From contig JBBSIG010000186.1 of the NCBI GenBank assembly GCA_038232215.1, forward strand, positions 1-5,237: a stretch of 5,237 nucleotides of DNA, in the 5' to 3' direction. This document shows, piece by piece, positions 1 to 5,237 of the stretch (positions within the stretch are counted from its first letter, which is position 1; the number at the start of each line of letters is the position of its first letter). The position numbers and the translations under genes are program-made. Source of the DNA: JBBSIG01 sp038232215. Lineage in GTDB: Bacteria > Actinomycetota > Thermoleophilia > Gaiellales > Gaiellaceae. The notes below the pieces were generated by a model. It made no database searches. It was not told the origin of the DNA and saw only the letters and a list, made by a program, of their open reading frames with translations.

Positions 1-26
1 GGGACCAGCTCGTCGAGCCGCAGCAC
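1..26 (-). CDS. Possible start of a further minus-strand gene, cut by the window edge
   Basis: Only eight codons are visible, reading M-L-R-L-D-E-L-V from a GTG four bases after the pspAB stop codon. The tight spacing after pspAB and the open frame to the edge make a third gene of the htpX-pspAB unit possible. No Shine-Dalgarno sequence precedes the GTG, and the fragment is too short to recognise. It could equally be non-coding. Confidence 0.22.
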
Positions 27-30
27 GCGC

Positions 31-600
31 TCAGATCGGCGCGTCGAACAGCCCGAACCAGCGCGAGAGGTCTGCCTCGATCGGCAGCTCGCGCTCGAGC
101 TTCGCCTTCAGCTCGAGCTCCTCGGCGTTGTCCCGCTCCTGACCCTTCCCGGTCGGCACGAACGGCCAGAACGCGCCGCGCTTGTAGCCGTAGATCCAGT
201 ACACGGGGTGTCCGGGCCCCTCGAAGCGGAATCCGGCCGCGAGGAGCTGCCCGCCGAACCCCCGGGACTGCAGCTCGGAGGCGACCAGGTGCACGCTGGT
301 GACGAGATCCTCGAGGTCCGGGTCCCGCACGATCAGCCACTCGTAGCCGTAGGTGTCGGTCTTCCGCTCGATCCTGGAGCCCGACTCGGCGGAGACGGAC
401 GCGAGCAGCTCCTGGATCTCGTTCTCGGCGCGGGTGAAGTCGCCGGCTGAGAGCGCCTTGAACGTCAGGGCCGCGGAGCCCGCCGACTTCAGCCCGAGCT
501 CCGTCTCGAGCGTGACCTGCGCCGTCGTCAGCGCAAAGAGCCGGTCGCTCGCCGGCTCCTTGAGCTTCTTGCGTCCGAAGAGGACGTCGCCGAGGCCCAC
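31..600 (-). CDS. pspAB: PspA-associated protein PspAB-like, cytoplasmic
   Basis: A 189-residue soluble protein with no signal peptide or membrane segment. The family is known from actinobacteria and archaea beside PspA and HtpX genes and is thought to act in the phage-shock/membrane-stress response; its biochemical role is not established. Seen here: a short N-terminal GDVLFGRKK segment followed by DRLFAL (residues 19-24), a YGYEW block (84-88), an aromatic-rich core around VYWIYGYKRGAFWPFVP (133-149), and a C-terminal LPIEADLSRWFGLFD segment (172-186). I recall these as the conserved landmarks of PspAB. The start is GTG (598-600), chosen because the MGLGDVLFGR opening matches the expected N-terminus. 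No Shine-Dalgarno is visible, and the GTG lies only 6 bases after the htpX stop, so translation is probably coupled to htpX. Length looks normal for the family. PspA itself is not in the window. Confidence 0.8.
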   Translation of the reverse strand: MGLGDVLFGRKKLKEPASDRLFALTTAQVTLETELGLKSAGSAALTFKALSAGDFTRAENEIQELLASVSAESGSRIERKTDTYGYEWLIVRDPDLEDLVTSVHLVASELQSRGFGGQLLAAGFRFEGPGHPVYWIYGYKRGAFWPFVPTGKGQERDNAEELELKAKLERELPIEADLSRWFGLFDAPI

Positions 601-606
601 GCGAGA

Positions 607-1521
607 CTAGAGCGCGGCCCGGCCCATCTCGCGGGAGATCTCGGCGAGGCGGGCGAGCCGCTTCTCGAGCGGAGGATGGGTGGCGAAGAGCTCGCCGGCC
701 GCCTGCTTGACGTTCGTCGGAATGATGAAGAACGCGTTCATGCCCTCCACCTCGCGCAGGTCGCGCTGCGGGATCCGCAGCATGTCGCTCGAGATCTTCT
801 GCAACGCGCTCATCAGGTGCTCGGGCGCGCCGGTGATGAGCGCGGCGCCGCGATCGGCCGCGTACTCGCGGTAGCGCGAGATCATCCGGATCAGGACGAA
901 GCTGAGCGCGTAGGTGACGATCGAGACCGCGAAGACGATCAGCCAGATCGGCACGGAGTTGTTGTTGGAGTCGCGGTTGCCGCCCCCGAACATGCCCCCG
1001 TAGAGGCCGAAGCGGGTCAGCATCGCGGCGAGCATGGCGAAGAAGCTCGCGACCGTCATCACGAGCACGTCGCGATTCGCGACGTGCGAGAGCTCGTGCG
1101 CGAGCACGCCCTCGACCTCGCGCGGCTCGAGCCGCTGCCACAGGCCGGTCGTGACCGCGACGGCGGCGTGCCGCGGGCTGCGCCCCGTCGCGAACGCGTT
1201 CGGGACGTCCGTGTCGATCACGGCGATCCGCGGCTTCGGCAGGTCGGACATCGCACAGAGCCGCTCGATCATGTCGTGCAGAGCGGGCGCCTCGTCGCGC
1301 CCGACCACCTTCGCGCCGGAGGCCGCGAGGGCGAGCTTGTCGGACGTGTAGTACTGGAAAAAGGCGAGCCCGACCACGATCACGAGCATCGGAATGAGCC
1401 CGACGCTCAGGACCTGGAGCAGGATCACGCCGAAGAGGACGTAGAGCAGACCGAGCGTGCCGCCTGCGAGCAGCATCCGCAGCGAAAGCTTCGCGTCGCG
1501 TCCGTATGCCTTGCGTTTCAT
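607..1521 (-). CDS. htpX: HtpX-like M48 zinc metalloprotease, integral membrane
   Basis: A 304-residue membrane protease of the M48B/HtpX family, which degrades damaged or misfolded membrane proteins with the active site on the cytoplasmic side. Two hydrophobic segments open the protein (about 15-37 and 38-58). The zinc motif HELSH lies at 142-146, with catalytic Glu143 and ligands His142 and His146. The third ligand is probably Glu219 in SRYREYAAD. Other family signatures are PNAFATG (107-113) and FATHPPLEKRLARL near the C-terminus. Two further hydrophobic segments lie at about 151-172 and 190-214, separated by a Gly/Asn-rich loop (175-188). All catalytic residues are intact. The ATG at 1519-1521 is preferred because AAGGAG lies 11 bases upstream; an in-frame TTG eight codons earlier would place that ribosome site inside the gene. 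It is the first gene of the minus-strand unit, directly followed by pspAB, a pairing that supports a joint role in envelope stress. Confidence 0.95.
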   Translation of the reverse strand: MKRKAYGRDAKLSLRMLLAGGTLGLLYVLFGVILLQVLSVGLIPMLVIVVGLAFFQYYTSDKLALAASGAKVVGRDEAPALHDMIERLCAMSDLPKPRIAVIDTDVPNAFATGRSPRHAAVAVTTGLWQRLEPREVEGVLAHELSHVANRDVLVMTVASFFAMLAAMLTRFGLYGGMFGGGNRDSNNNSVPIWLIVFAVSIVTYALSFVLIRMISRYREYAADRGAALITGAPEHLMSALQKISSDMLRIPQRDLREVEGMNAFFIIPTNVKQAAGELFATHPPLEKRLARLAEISREMGRAAL

Positions 1522-1532
1522 CGAGAATCGAT

Positions 1533-1538
1533 CTCCTT
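1533..1538 (-). promoter_or_regulatory. Shine-Dalgarno site of htpX
   Basis: The minus strand reads AAGGAG, 11 bases before the ATG at 1521. It is the only good ribosome site in the window and decides the htpX start against the upstream in-frame TTG at 1545. The plus-strand TTG candidate at 1537 lies inside the complement of this site. Confidence 0.75.
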
Positions 1539-2994
1539 GGAGCAACGTAGAGGTACCTGGATTCTAGCTGCGGCCGGTGTTGCGCTCACGTTAATCCCGG
1601 CCGCGCCGGCTGCACGCCCTCCGGTCTCCGTGCTGGTCGTCCCGCCGTTTCCGCCCGAGCAGCTCGCGGGCCGAGGGGCCGTCGGGCTGCTCGTGCCCGG
1701 AGCCGGGGCGAGTGTGACCCGGGCCGGGGCCCTGGCCGCCCTCGAGCGAGGAAAGGTCCGTAACTCGGTGCTCGGCGGCATCCCACCAGGGCCACCGCTG
1801 ATCCGGCCCGCGCGCCGGCCGGGACGGATCACGATCTACGTCTCGCTCCCGTCCCCCGGCCGCCACCACAACGTCCGGCGGTACGGAATCGCGGTCGTCG
1901 GCGGCGGGTATCGCGGGTTGCTCGTCTCCGACGCGACGCGCATCCGCGGGCTCGTCTCCGTCGCGGACGTGGCGCCCGCAGCGGTCGCGCTCGGAAGAGG
2001 CGGCAGGCCTGGGCTGCGCTCGCGAGCGGCGGCCGACGCGCCGGGCGAGCTACGGGAGCTCGACCGCCGCCTGACCTCCGCCCACGACGCGCGCGGGCGT
2101 GCGAGCCTCGCGCTCGCGCTGCTGCTCGTCGGGTTTGCGCTGCTCGCACCGCGCGCCGGCCTCCTCGTCGCTCCGGCCGCGCTCGGGGCAGCGCTCGCGC
2201 TGTCGGCGCTCGGCCGCACGAGCGCCGCCGTCCTCACCCTTGTGGCCGCTACGGCAGCGGCCTTCGGCTCGCGGCTGCAGCTCGCCGGCGTCGTCGCGGC
2301 GTTCCTCGCCGCCTTCCTGGTCATCCTCGTAGCGTGGCCCGAGACGGCCGCCCTTGCCGCCGTCGGCCCCCACCCCGACGGCGGCGGACGCTTCTACGGG
2401 GTCACCAATCAGGTCGAGACGCTGCTGCTGGCCCCCGTCCTCGCCGCCGGCTCGGTCGTCGGGGCGTGGGGCCGCGCCGCGCTGGCGGCCCTCGCGCTCG
2501 TCGCGATCGGCTGGAGCCAGGCCGGAGCGGACGGGGGCGGCGTCGTCGTGCTCGCCGCCGGATTCCTCATCCTCGCGCTCCGGCTCCGGGCCCGGCGGCT
2601 GACGCCTCGCCGCCTGGCCGCGGCCGCCCTCGGCGCCCTCGTGCTCGCCCTCGCCCGGGTCGGCCTCGATGCCGCGCTCGGCGGCTCGAGCCACGTCACG
2701 CGGACGGTCGGGAACGGGCCCGGCGCGCTCGCCGGCGAGCTTGCGCACCGGCTCGATGCCTCGTACGCGCAGGCGACCTCGTCCGCCGGCAAGCTCGCCC
2801 TCGTCCTCCTGTGCGCCGCGACGCTCGCTTACATCGCGCAGCGAGAGCCCCGGCGAGCGACCGTCGACGCATTGCTCGTCGCACTCGCGGTCTCCCTCCT
2901 CGTCAACGACACGCCCACCGACGTGCTGGGCTACGGCGTGCTCTCATGCCTCGCGCTCCTCGCGTGGGAGCGGGTTCGAGAGACGGGTCCGTGA
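1537..2994 (+). CDS. Polytopic membrane protein with a degenerate alkaline-phosphatase-like N-terminal region
   Basis: From TTG 1537 the product is 485 residues. An N-terminal hydrophobic stretch (about 8-25) ending in APA-A resembles a signal peptide. A non-membrane region (about 28-185) follows, then around ten hydrophobic segments between 189 and 477. The membrane half holds GGGRFYGVTNQ (282-291), SQAGADGGG (327-335) and VNDTP (456-460). I recall similar RFYGxxNE, GAN-GG and NDSG blocks in actinobacterial and firmicute membrane proteins carrying an alkaline-phosphatase-superfamily domain. The N-terminal region has that layout (VSVLVV strand, GAVGLLVPGAG, and GLVSVADVAPA at 138-148), but the strand is followed by Pro-Pro rather than the usual metal-binding Asp, so hydrolase activity is doubtful. 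Function is unknown. The start is uncertain: codons 1537-1600 have unusually AT-rich third positions, no Shine-Dalgarno is present, and GTG 1630 is the alternative. The stop is four bases from a potential overlap with the cytochrome frame (GTGA at 2991-2994). Confidence 0.7.
   Translation: MEQRRGTWILAAAGVALTLIPAAPAARPPVSVLVVPPFPPEQLAGRGAVGLLVPGAGASVTRAGALAALERGKVRNSVLGGIPPGPPLIRPARRPGRITIYVSLPSPGRHHNVRRYGIAVVGGGYRGLLVSDATRIRGLVSVADVAPAAVALGRGGRPGLRSRAAADAPGELRELDRRLTSAHDARGRASLALALLLVGFALLAPRAGLLVAPAALGAALALSALGRTSAAVLTLVAATAAAFGSRLQLAGVVAAFLAAFLVILVAWPETAALAAVGPHPDGGGRFYGVTNQVETLLLAPVLAAGSVVGAWGRAALAALALVAIGWSQAGADGGGVVVLAAGFLILALRLRARRLTPRRLAAAALGALVLALARVGLDAALGGSSHVTRTVGNGPGALAGELAHRLDASYAQATSSAGKLALVLLCAATLAYIAQREPRRATVDALLVALAVSLLVNDTPTDVLGYGVLSCLALLAWERVRETGP
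1561..1589 (-). promoter_or_regulatory. Candidate sigma-70-type promoter for htpX-pspAB
   Basis: On the minus strand TAGAAT (1566-1561) matches the -10 consensus at five of six positions. GTGAGC (1589-1584) stands 17 bases upstream and matches the -35 consensus at only three of six. Transcription would begin near 1554, giving a leader of roughly 33 bases that contains the AAGGAG site. The surrounding 1540-1600 stretch is locally AT-richer than its neighbours. The -35 is weak, so this is a prediction. Confidence 0.4.
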
Positions 2995-3004
2995 GCCGCT
3001 TGAG

Positions 3005-3010
3005 TACACT
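3005..3010 (+). promoter_or_regulatory. Candidate -10 box (TACACT) for leaderless cytochrome c transcription
   Basis: TACACT fits the TANNNT pattern of actinobacterial -10 elements and lies seven bases before the ATG at 3018, so transcription could start at or next to the A of the start codon. No convincing -35 is seen 16-18 bases upstream. The ATG has no Shine-Dalgarno. The same spacing recurs before serS. Confidence 0.4.
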
Positions 3011-3017
3011 CGCCGCG

Positions 3018-3410
3018 ATGCGGCGCCGAGCGCTTCTCATCCCTCTCCTGCTCGCCCTCGCCGTCGCGGGCTGTGGAGGCGGCAAGAGCGTCACTGCGAC
3101 GCCGCAGACCGTCGAGGGCACGGTCAAGACAGAAGGCGCGGGCAAGGGTCTCTTCGCCGCCAACGGCTGCAACGCCTGCCACACGTACAAGCCGGCCGGC
3201 TCGAAGGCGACCATAGGGCCCGACCTCGACAAGCTGGAGCAGTACGCGAAGCGGGCGAACCAGCCGCTCGACCAGTTCACGCACGAGTCGATCGTCAACC
3301 CGAACGCGTACGTCGAGAAGGGCTATCCGAAGGGCGTCATGCCGAACTTCGGGAGCCTGTCGAAGGACAAGGTCGACGCGCTCGTCGAGTTCCTGACCAA
3401 GCCGGCCTGA
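3018..3410 (+). CDS. Small lipoprotein cytochrome c, single haem
   Basis: A 130-residue predicted electron carrier, exported and lipid-anchored on the outer face of the membrane. Residues 1-18 form a signal peptide with an RRR n-region and a Leu/Ala core. The lipobox VAGC puts the modified cysteine at 19, followed by a GGG linker and a Thr/Val-rich spacer to about residue 40. One class I cytochrome c domain follows: GKGLFAANGCNACH with haem-binding Cys51, Cys54 and His55; IGPDL (66-70); and GVMPNFGSLS, where Met108 is the likely distal iron ligand. A final helix (KDKVDALVEFL) is typical of the fold. It resembles single-haem domains that feed terminal oxidases, but no oxidase gene is present, so its partner is unknown. 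ATG 3018 is chosen because it gives a compact signal peptide and has a -10-like box before it. GTG 2991, overlapping the upstream stop as GTGA, would add nine residues and is a real alternative if translation is coupled. Confidence 0.9.
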   Translation: MRRRALLIPLLLALAVAGCGGGKSVTATPQTVEGTVKTEGAGKGLFAANGCNACHTYKPAGSKATIGPDLDKLEQYAKRANQPLDQFTHESIVNPNAYVEKGYPKGVMPNFGSLSKDKVDALVEFLTKPA

Positions 3411-3426
3411 GCCTCCCGGCCGGCTT
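3399..3426 (+). terminator. Perfect 9-bp stem-loop at the cytochrome c stop codon
   Basis: AAGCCGGCC (3399-3407) pairs exactly with GGCCGGCTT (3418-3426) around a 10-base loop that contains the TGA stop. The right arm runs into only three T residues (3425-3427), so it is a weak candidate for an intrinsic terminator or attenuator, or a stabilising 3' structure of the cytochrome message. It ends ten bases before the HAD gene start. Confidence 0.45.
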
Positions 3427-3436
3427 TCCACGCCGG

Positions 3437-4234
3437 GTGCGGGCGCTCGCCTGCGATCTCGACCGTACGCTGATAGACGCGGGCGGGATTCTCCGCCCGC
3501 GCACGATCGCGGCCATCGGGCGGGCACGCGCGGCCGGAATCCACGTCATCCTCGTCACGGGCCGCATGTTCCAGTCCGTCCGCCCGTACGCACTCGAGGC
3601 CGCTCTCGACGATCCCGTCGTCTGCTACCAGGGCGCGCTCGTGGCGGAGCCCGTGAGCGGCCGCTGGCTCCGCCACGTGCCCATCCCGGTCGAGCTCGCG
3701 CGCGAGGCGATCACGGCGATCGAGGAGCTCGACCTGCCGCTCAACTGCTATGTCGACGACGACCTGTACGTCGCGCGGGAGACGCCGGCCTCCGAGCGGT
3801 ACGCGCGCTTCCAGCACCTCGAGGTACACGCCGTCGGCAACCTGCGCGCCTGGCTCGACCGCCCGCCCACCAAGCTCGTCTGCATCGGCGAGCCCGAGGT
3901 GCTCGACGTGGTCGCTCCCGGGCTGAAAGAGCGCTTCGCGGGAAAGCTCTTCATCGCGAAGTCGCTGCCCTACTTCCTCGAGCTCGCGAGTGCCGAGGTC
4001 TCGAAGGGCGACGGGATCGCGTTCGTCGCCGACCGGCTCGGGTTCACGCCCGCGGAGACGGTCGCCTTCGGCGACGGCGAGAACGACGTCGAGCTGCTCG
4101 AGTGGGCCGGCTACGCCGTGGCGGTCGCGAACGCGCACGAGCGTCTGCTCGAGCTCGCCGACCTCGTCTGCCCCCCAGTCGAGGAGGAGGGCGTCGCCAC
4201 CGTGATCGAGGCACTTCTAGACTCCCGCGCATGA
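3437..4234 (+). CDS. Cof-type HAD-superfamily (IIB) hydrolase, probable phosphatase
   Basis: A 265-residue soluble protein of the HAD superfamily, subclass IIB (Cof type), which removes phosphate from small molecules such as sugar phosphates through an aspartyl-phosphate intermediate. Motif I is DLDRTL, with nucleophile Asp7 and acid/base Asp9. Motif II is VTGR (Thr41). Motif III is Lys190 in EVSKGDGI. Motif IV is FGDGEND, with Mg2+-binding Asp213 and Asp217. The cap domain lies between motifs II and III (about 80-185). The set is complete and the length normal, so the enzyme should be active; the substrate cannot be inferred. Motif I has Arg10 where the family usually has Gly. GTG 3437 is chosen because it places motif I at the expected distance from the N-terminus; there is no Shine-Dalgarno. 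It starts 26 bases after the cytochrome stop, and its TGA overlaps the serS ATG by four bases (ATGA), which suggests co-expression with serS. Confidence 0.92.
   Translation: MRALACDLDRTLIDAGGILRPRTIAAIGRARAAGIHVILVTGRMFQSVRPYALEAALDDPVVCYQGALVAEPVSGRWLRHVPIPVELAREAITAIEELDLPLNCYVDDDLYVARETPASERYARFQHLEVHAVGNLRAWLDRPPTKLVCIGEPEVLDVVAPGLKERFAGKLFIAKSLPYFLELASAEVSKGDGIAFVADRLGFTPAETVAFGDGENDVELLEWAGYAVAVANAHERLLELADLVCPPVEEEGVATVIEALLDSRA
3478..3501 (+). other. GC-rich perfect 9-bp stem inside the HAD gene start region
   Basis: CGCGGGCGG (3478-3486) pairs exactly with CCGCCCGCG (3493-3501) around the six-base loop GATTCT. It covers roughly codons 14-22 of the HAD gene. All stem pairs are G-C. 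No T-run follows, so it is not a standard terminator. It may simply reflect GC-rich coding sequence. Confidence 0.4.
4218..4223 (+). promoter_or_regulatory. Candidate -10 box (TAGACT) for leaderless serS transcription
   Basis: TAGACT lies within the last codons of the HAD gene, seven bases before the serS ATG at 4231, the same geometry as the box before the cytochrome c gene. It uses CTA, a leucine codon that is rare in this GC-rich DNA. No -35 match is visible. It would let serS be transcribed separately from the HAD gene. Confidence 0.4.
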
Positions 4235-5237
4235 TCGACCTGAAGGCGGCCCGGAGCGATCCCGAGCGCTTCCGCGCCGCCGTCGCGCGGAAGGGTGCCG
4301 GCGCTGCGTTCGACGACCTGCTCACGGCAGACGAGCGCTGGCGTGCCCTCGTCCCGCGCGTGGACGAGCTGCGGAGCCGACAGAAGCTGGCCGGGAAGCC
4401 GACGCCCGAGCAGGCGGAGGAACTGAAGCGCGCAAAGGATGACCTACGCGCGGCCGAGCAGGAGCTCGCGGCCGCGGAGGCCGCCCGGGACGAGGCGCTC
4501 GCCCGCGTGCCGAACCCGCCCGACGAGTCGGCCCCGGACGGCGACAGCGAGGACGACGCACAGGAGCTGCGGCGCTGGGGCGAGCCGCCGAGGATCGAGA
4601 CGCCGCGGGAGCACACCGAGCTCGGGCGCTTCGAGATGGAGCGCGCCGCCCGGCTCTCCGGCTCTCGCTTCGGCTATCTCGTCGGCGACACCGCTCTCCT
4701 CGCGCTCGCGCTCTACCGCTTCGTGCTCGATCAGCTCGTCGCGGCTGGCTTCACCCCCATGCTCCCACCGGTTCTCGTGCGCGAGGAGGCGATGTACGGG
4801 ACCGGCTTCTTCCCCACGGAGAAGTCGAACATCTACGCGGTCGAGAGCGACGGCCTCTATCTCACCGGGACCTCCGAGGTCGCCCTCGCCGGCCTGCACA
4901 TGGGCGAGGTGCTCGAGGAGCTACCGCTTCGCTACACGGCGTTCTCGACCAACTTCCGCCGCGAGGCCGGCGCCGCCGGGCGCGACACGCGCGGGATGTT
5001 CCGCGTCCATCAGTTCAACAAGGTCGAGATGTTCGTCTTCTGCCGGCCGGGCGAGTCCCGGCCCGAGCACGAGCGCCTCGTCGAGCTCGAGGAGGGCATC
5101 GTCCGGCAGCTCGGGCTGCCCTACCGCGTCGTCAACGTCGCGGCCGGCGACCTCGGCGACCCGGCCGCGAAGAAGCTCGACCTCGAGGCCTGGTTCCCGA
5201 GCCAGGGCCGCTACCGCGAGATCACCTCGTGCTCGAA
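4231..5237 (+). CDS. serS: Seryl-tRNA synthetase, N-terminal ~335 residues (cut by window end)
   Basis: A class II aminoacyl-tRNA synthetase that charges tRNA-Ser with serine in the cytoplasm. The frame is open to the last base; full-length bacterial enzymes have roughly 420-430 residues, so about 80-90 are missing, including class II motif 3. Seen: the tRNA-binding arm, two antiparallel coiled-coil helices rich in Ala, Glu and Arg (about 30-95); a PDG-EDD-RRWGEP linker (102-119); the motif 1 region (about 174-195, PMLPPVLVREEAMYGTGFFP); the serine-site loop LTGTSEV (211-217); motif 2 with FRREAGAAGRDTRG (242-255) followed by RVHQFNKVEM; and EITSCS at the cut end. From remembered E. coli SerRS, the arm is about ten residues shorter, around QKLAGKPTPEQ. 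ATG 4231 overlaps the HAD stop as ATGA, and there is no Shine-Dalgarno. Translation may be coupled to the HAD gene or leaderless. Confidence 0.96.
   Translation, partial: MIDLKAARSDPERFRAAVARKGAGAAFDDLLTADERWRALVPRVDELRSRQKLAGKPTPEQAEELKRAKDDLRAAEQELAAAEAARDEALARVPNPPDESAPDGDSEDDAQELRRWGEPPRIETPREHTELGRFEMERAARLSGSRFGYLVGDTALLALALYRFVLDQLVAAGFTPMLPPVLVREEAMYGTGFFPTEKSNIYAVESDGLYLTGTSEVALAGLHMGEVLEELPLRYTAFSTNFRREAGAAGRDTRGMFRVHQFNKVEMFVFCRPGESRPEHERLVELEEGIVRQLGLPYRVVNVAAGDLGDPAAKKLDLEAWFPSQGRYREITSCS

Noticed and set aside
676..1536. Plus-strand open frame continuous with the membrane protein frame
   Set aside because: It lies antisense to htpX, whose zinc motif and full family structure are clear; its translation is rich in His, Arg, Asp and Glu, typical of a shadow frame. 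The membrane gene must start after it.
1522..1545. TTG 1545 as the htpX start
   Set aside because: It has no Shine-Dalgarno, and the AAGGAG site correctly placed for ATG 1521 would lie inside the coding region.
2050..2748. Minus-strand open frame of 232 codons
   Set aside because: Its product is low-complexity Arg/Glu/Gly, it has no ribosome site, and it is antisense to the hydrophobic, well-structured membrane protein.
2334..3017. Upstream extension of the cytochrome c frame
   Set aside because: The extension is Arg/Pro-rich out-of-frame reading of the membrane gene; the signal peptide with lipobox shows the real start is at 3018, or 2991 at the earliest.
2985..3020. Pseudogene or frameshift between the membrane protein and cytochrome c
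   Set aside because: The two reading frames are each complete, with a proper stop at 2992-2994 and a normal lipoprotein signal peptide; they are separate genes.
3323..4138. Minus-strand open frame of 271 codons
   Set aside because: It is antisense to the HAD hydrolase, which has all four catalytic motifs; the opposite frame is open only because of GC-rich codon use.

Overview
This is GC-rich bacterial DNA with a strong preference for G or C at third codon positions. The pairing of an HtpX-type membrane protease with a PspAB-type protein, the GTG/TTG starts, and the compact SerRS arm all suggest a high-GC actinobacterium. A deep-branching lineage such as Thermoleophilia/Gaiellales would fit best. 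That placement rests on remembered resemblance, not on a search.

Layout: two genes lie on the minus strand at the left (htpX, 607-1521, followed 6 bases later by pspAB, 31-600). They look like a small envelope-stress unit. A further minus-strand gene may begin at base 26 and run off the window. Four genes lie on the plus strand: a polytopic membrane protein (about 1537-2994), a small lipoprotein cytochrome c (3018-3410), a Cof-type HAD hydrolase (3437-4234) and the first ~335 codons of seryl-tRNA synthetase (4231-5237, cut by the window end). The two groups diverge from a junction near 1521-1537 that leaves at most 15 bases between start codons, or about 108 bases if the membrane protein starts at the later GTG at 1630.

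Functionally, htpX and pspAB belong to membrane quality control and the phage-shock/PspA response. The cytochrome is a predicted membrane-anchored electron carrier outside the cytoplasmic membrane. The HAD protein is probably a cytoplasmic phosphatase of unknown substrate. SerRS is housekeeping translation. The plus-strand genes are tightly spaced, but they do not form an obvious single pathway.

The more interesting signals are regulatory or evolutionary. Two plus-strand genes carry a TANNNT -10-like box exactly seven bases before an ATG that has no Shine-Dalgarno sequence, which suggests leaderless transcription. Two perfect 9-bp stems flank the HAD start. The membrane protein looks like a family with an alkaline-phosphatase-like N-terminal domain in which the expected metal-binding aspartate is missing. 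I see no mobile element, CRISPR array, tRNA, rRNA or defence system, and no gene-free stretch longer than about 110 bases.
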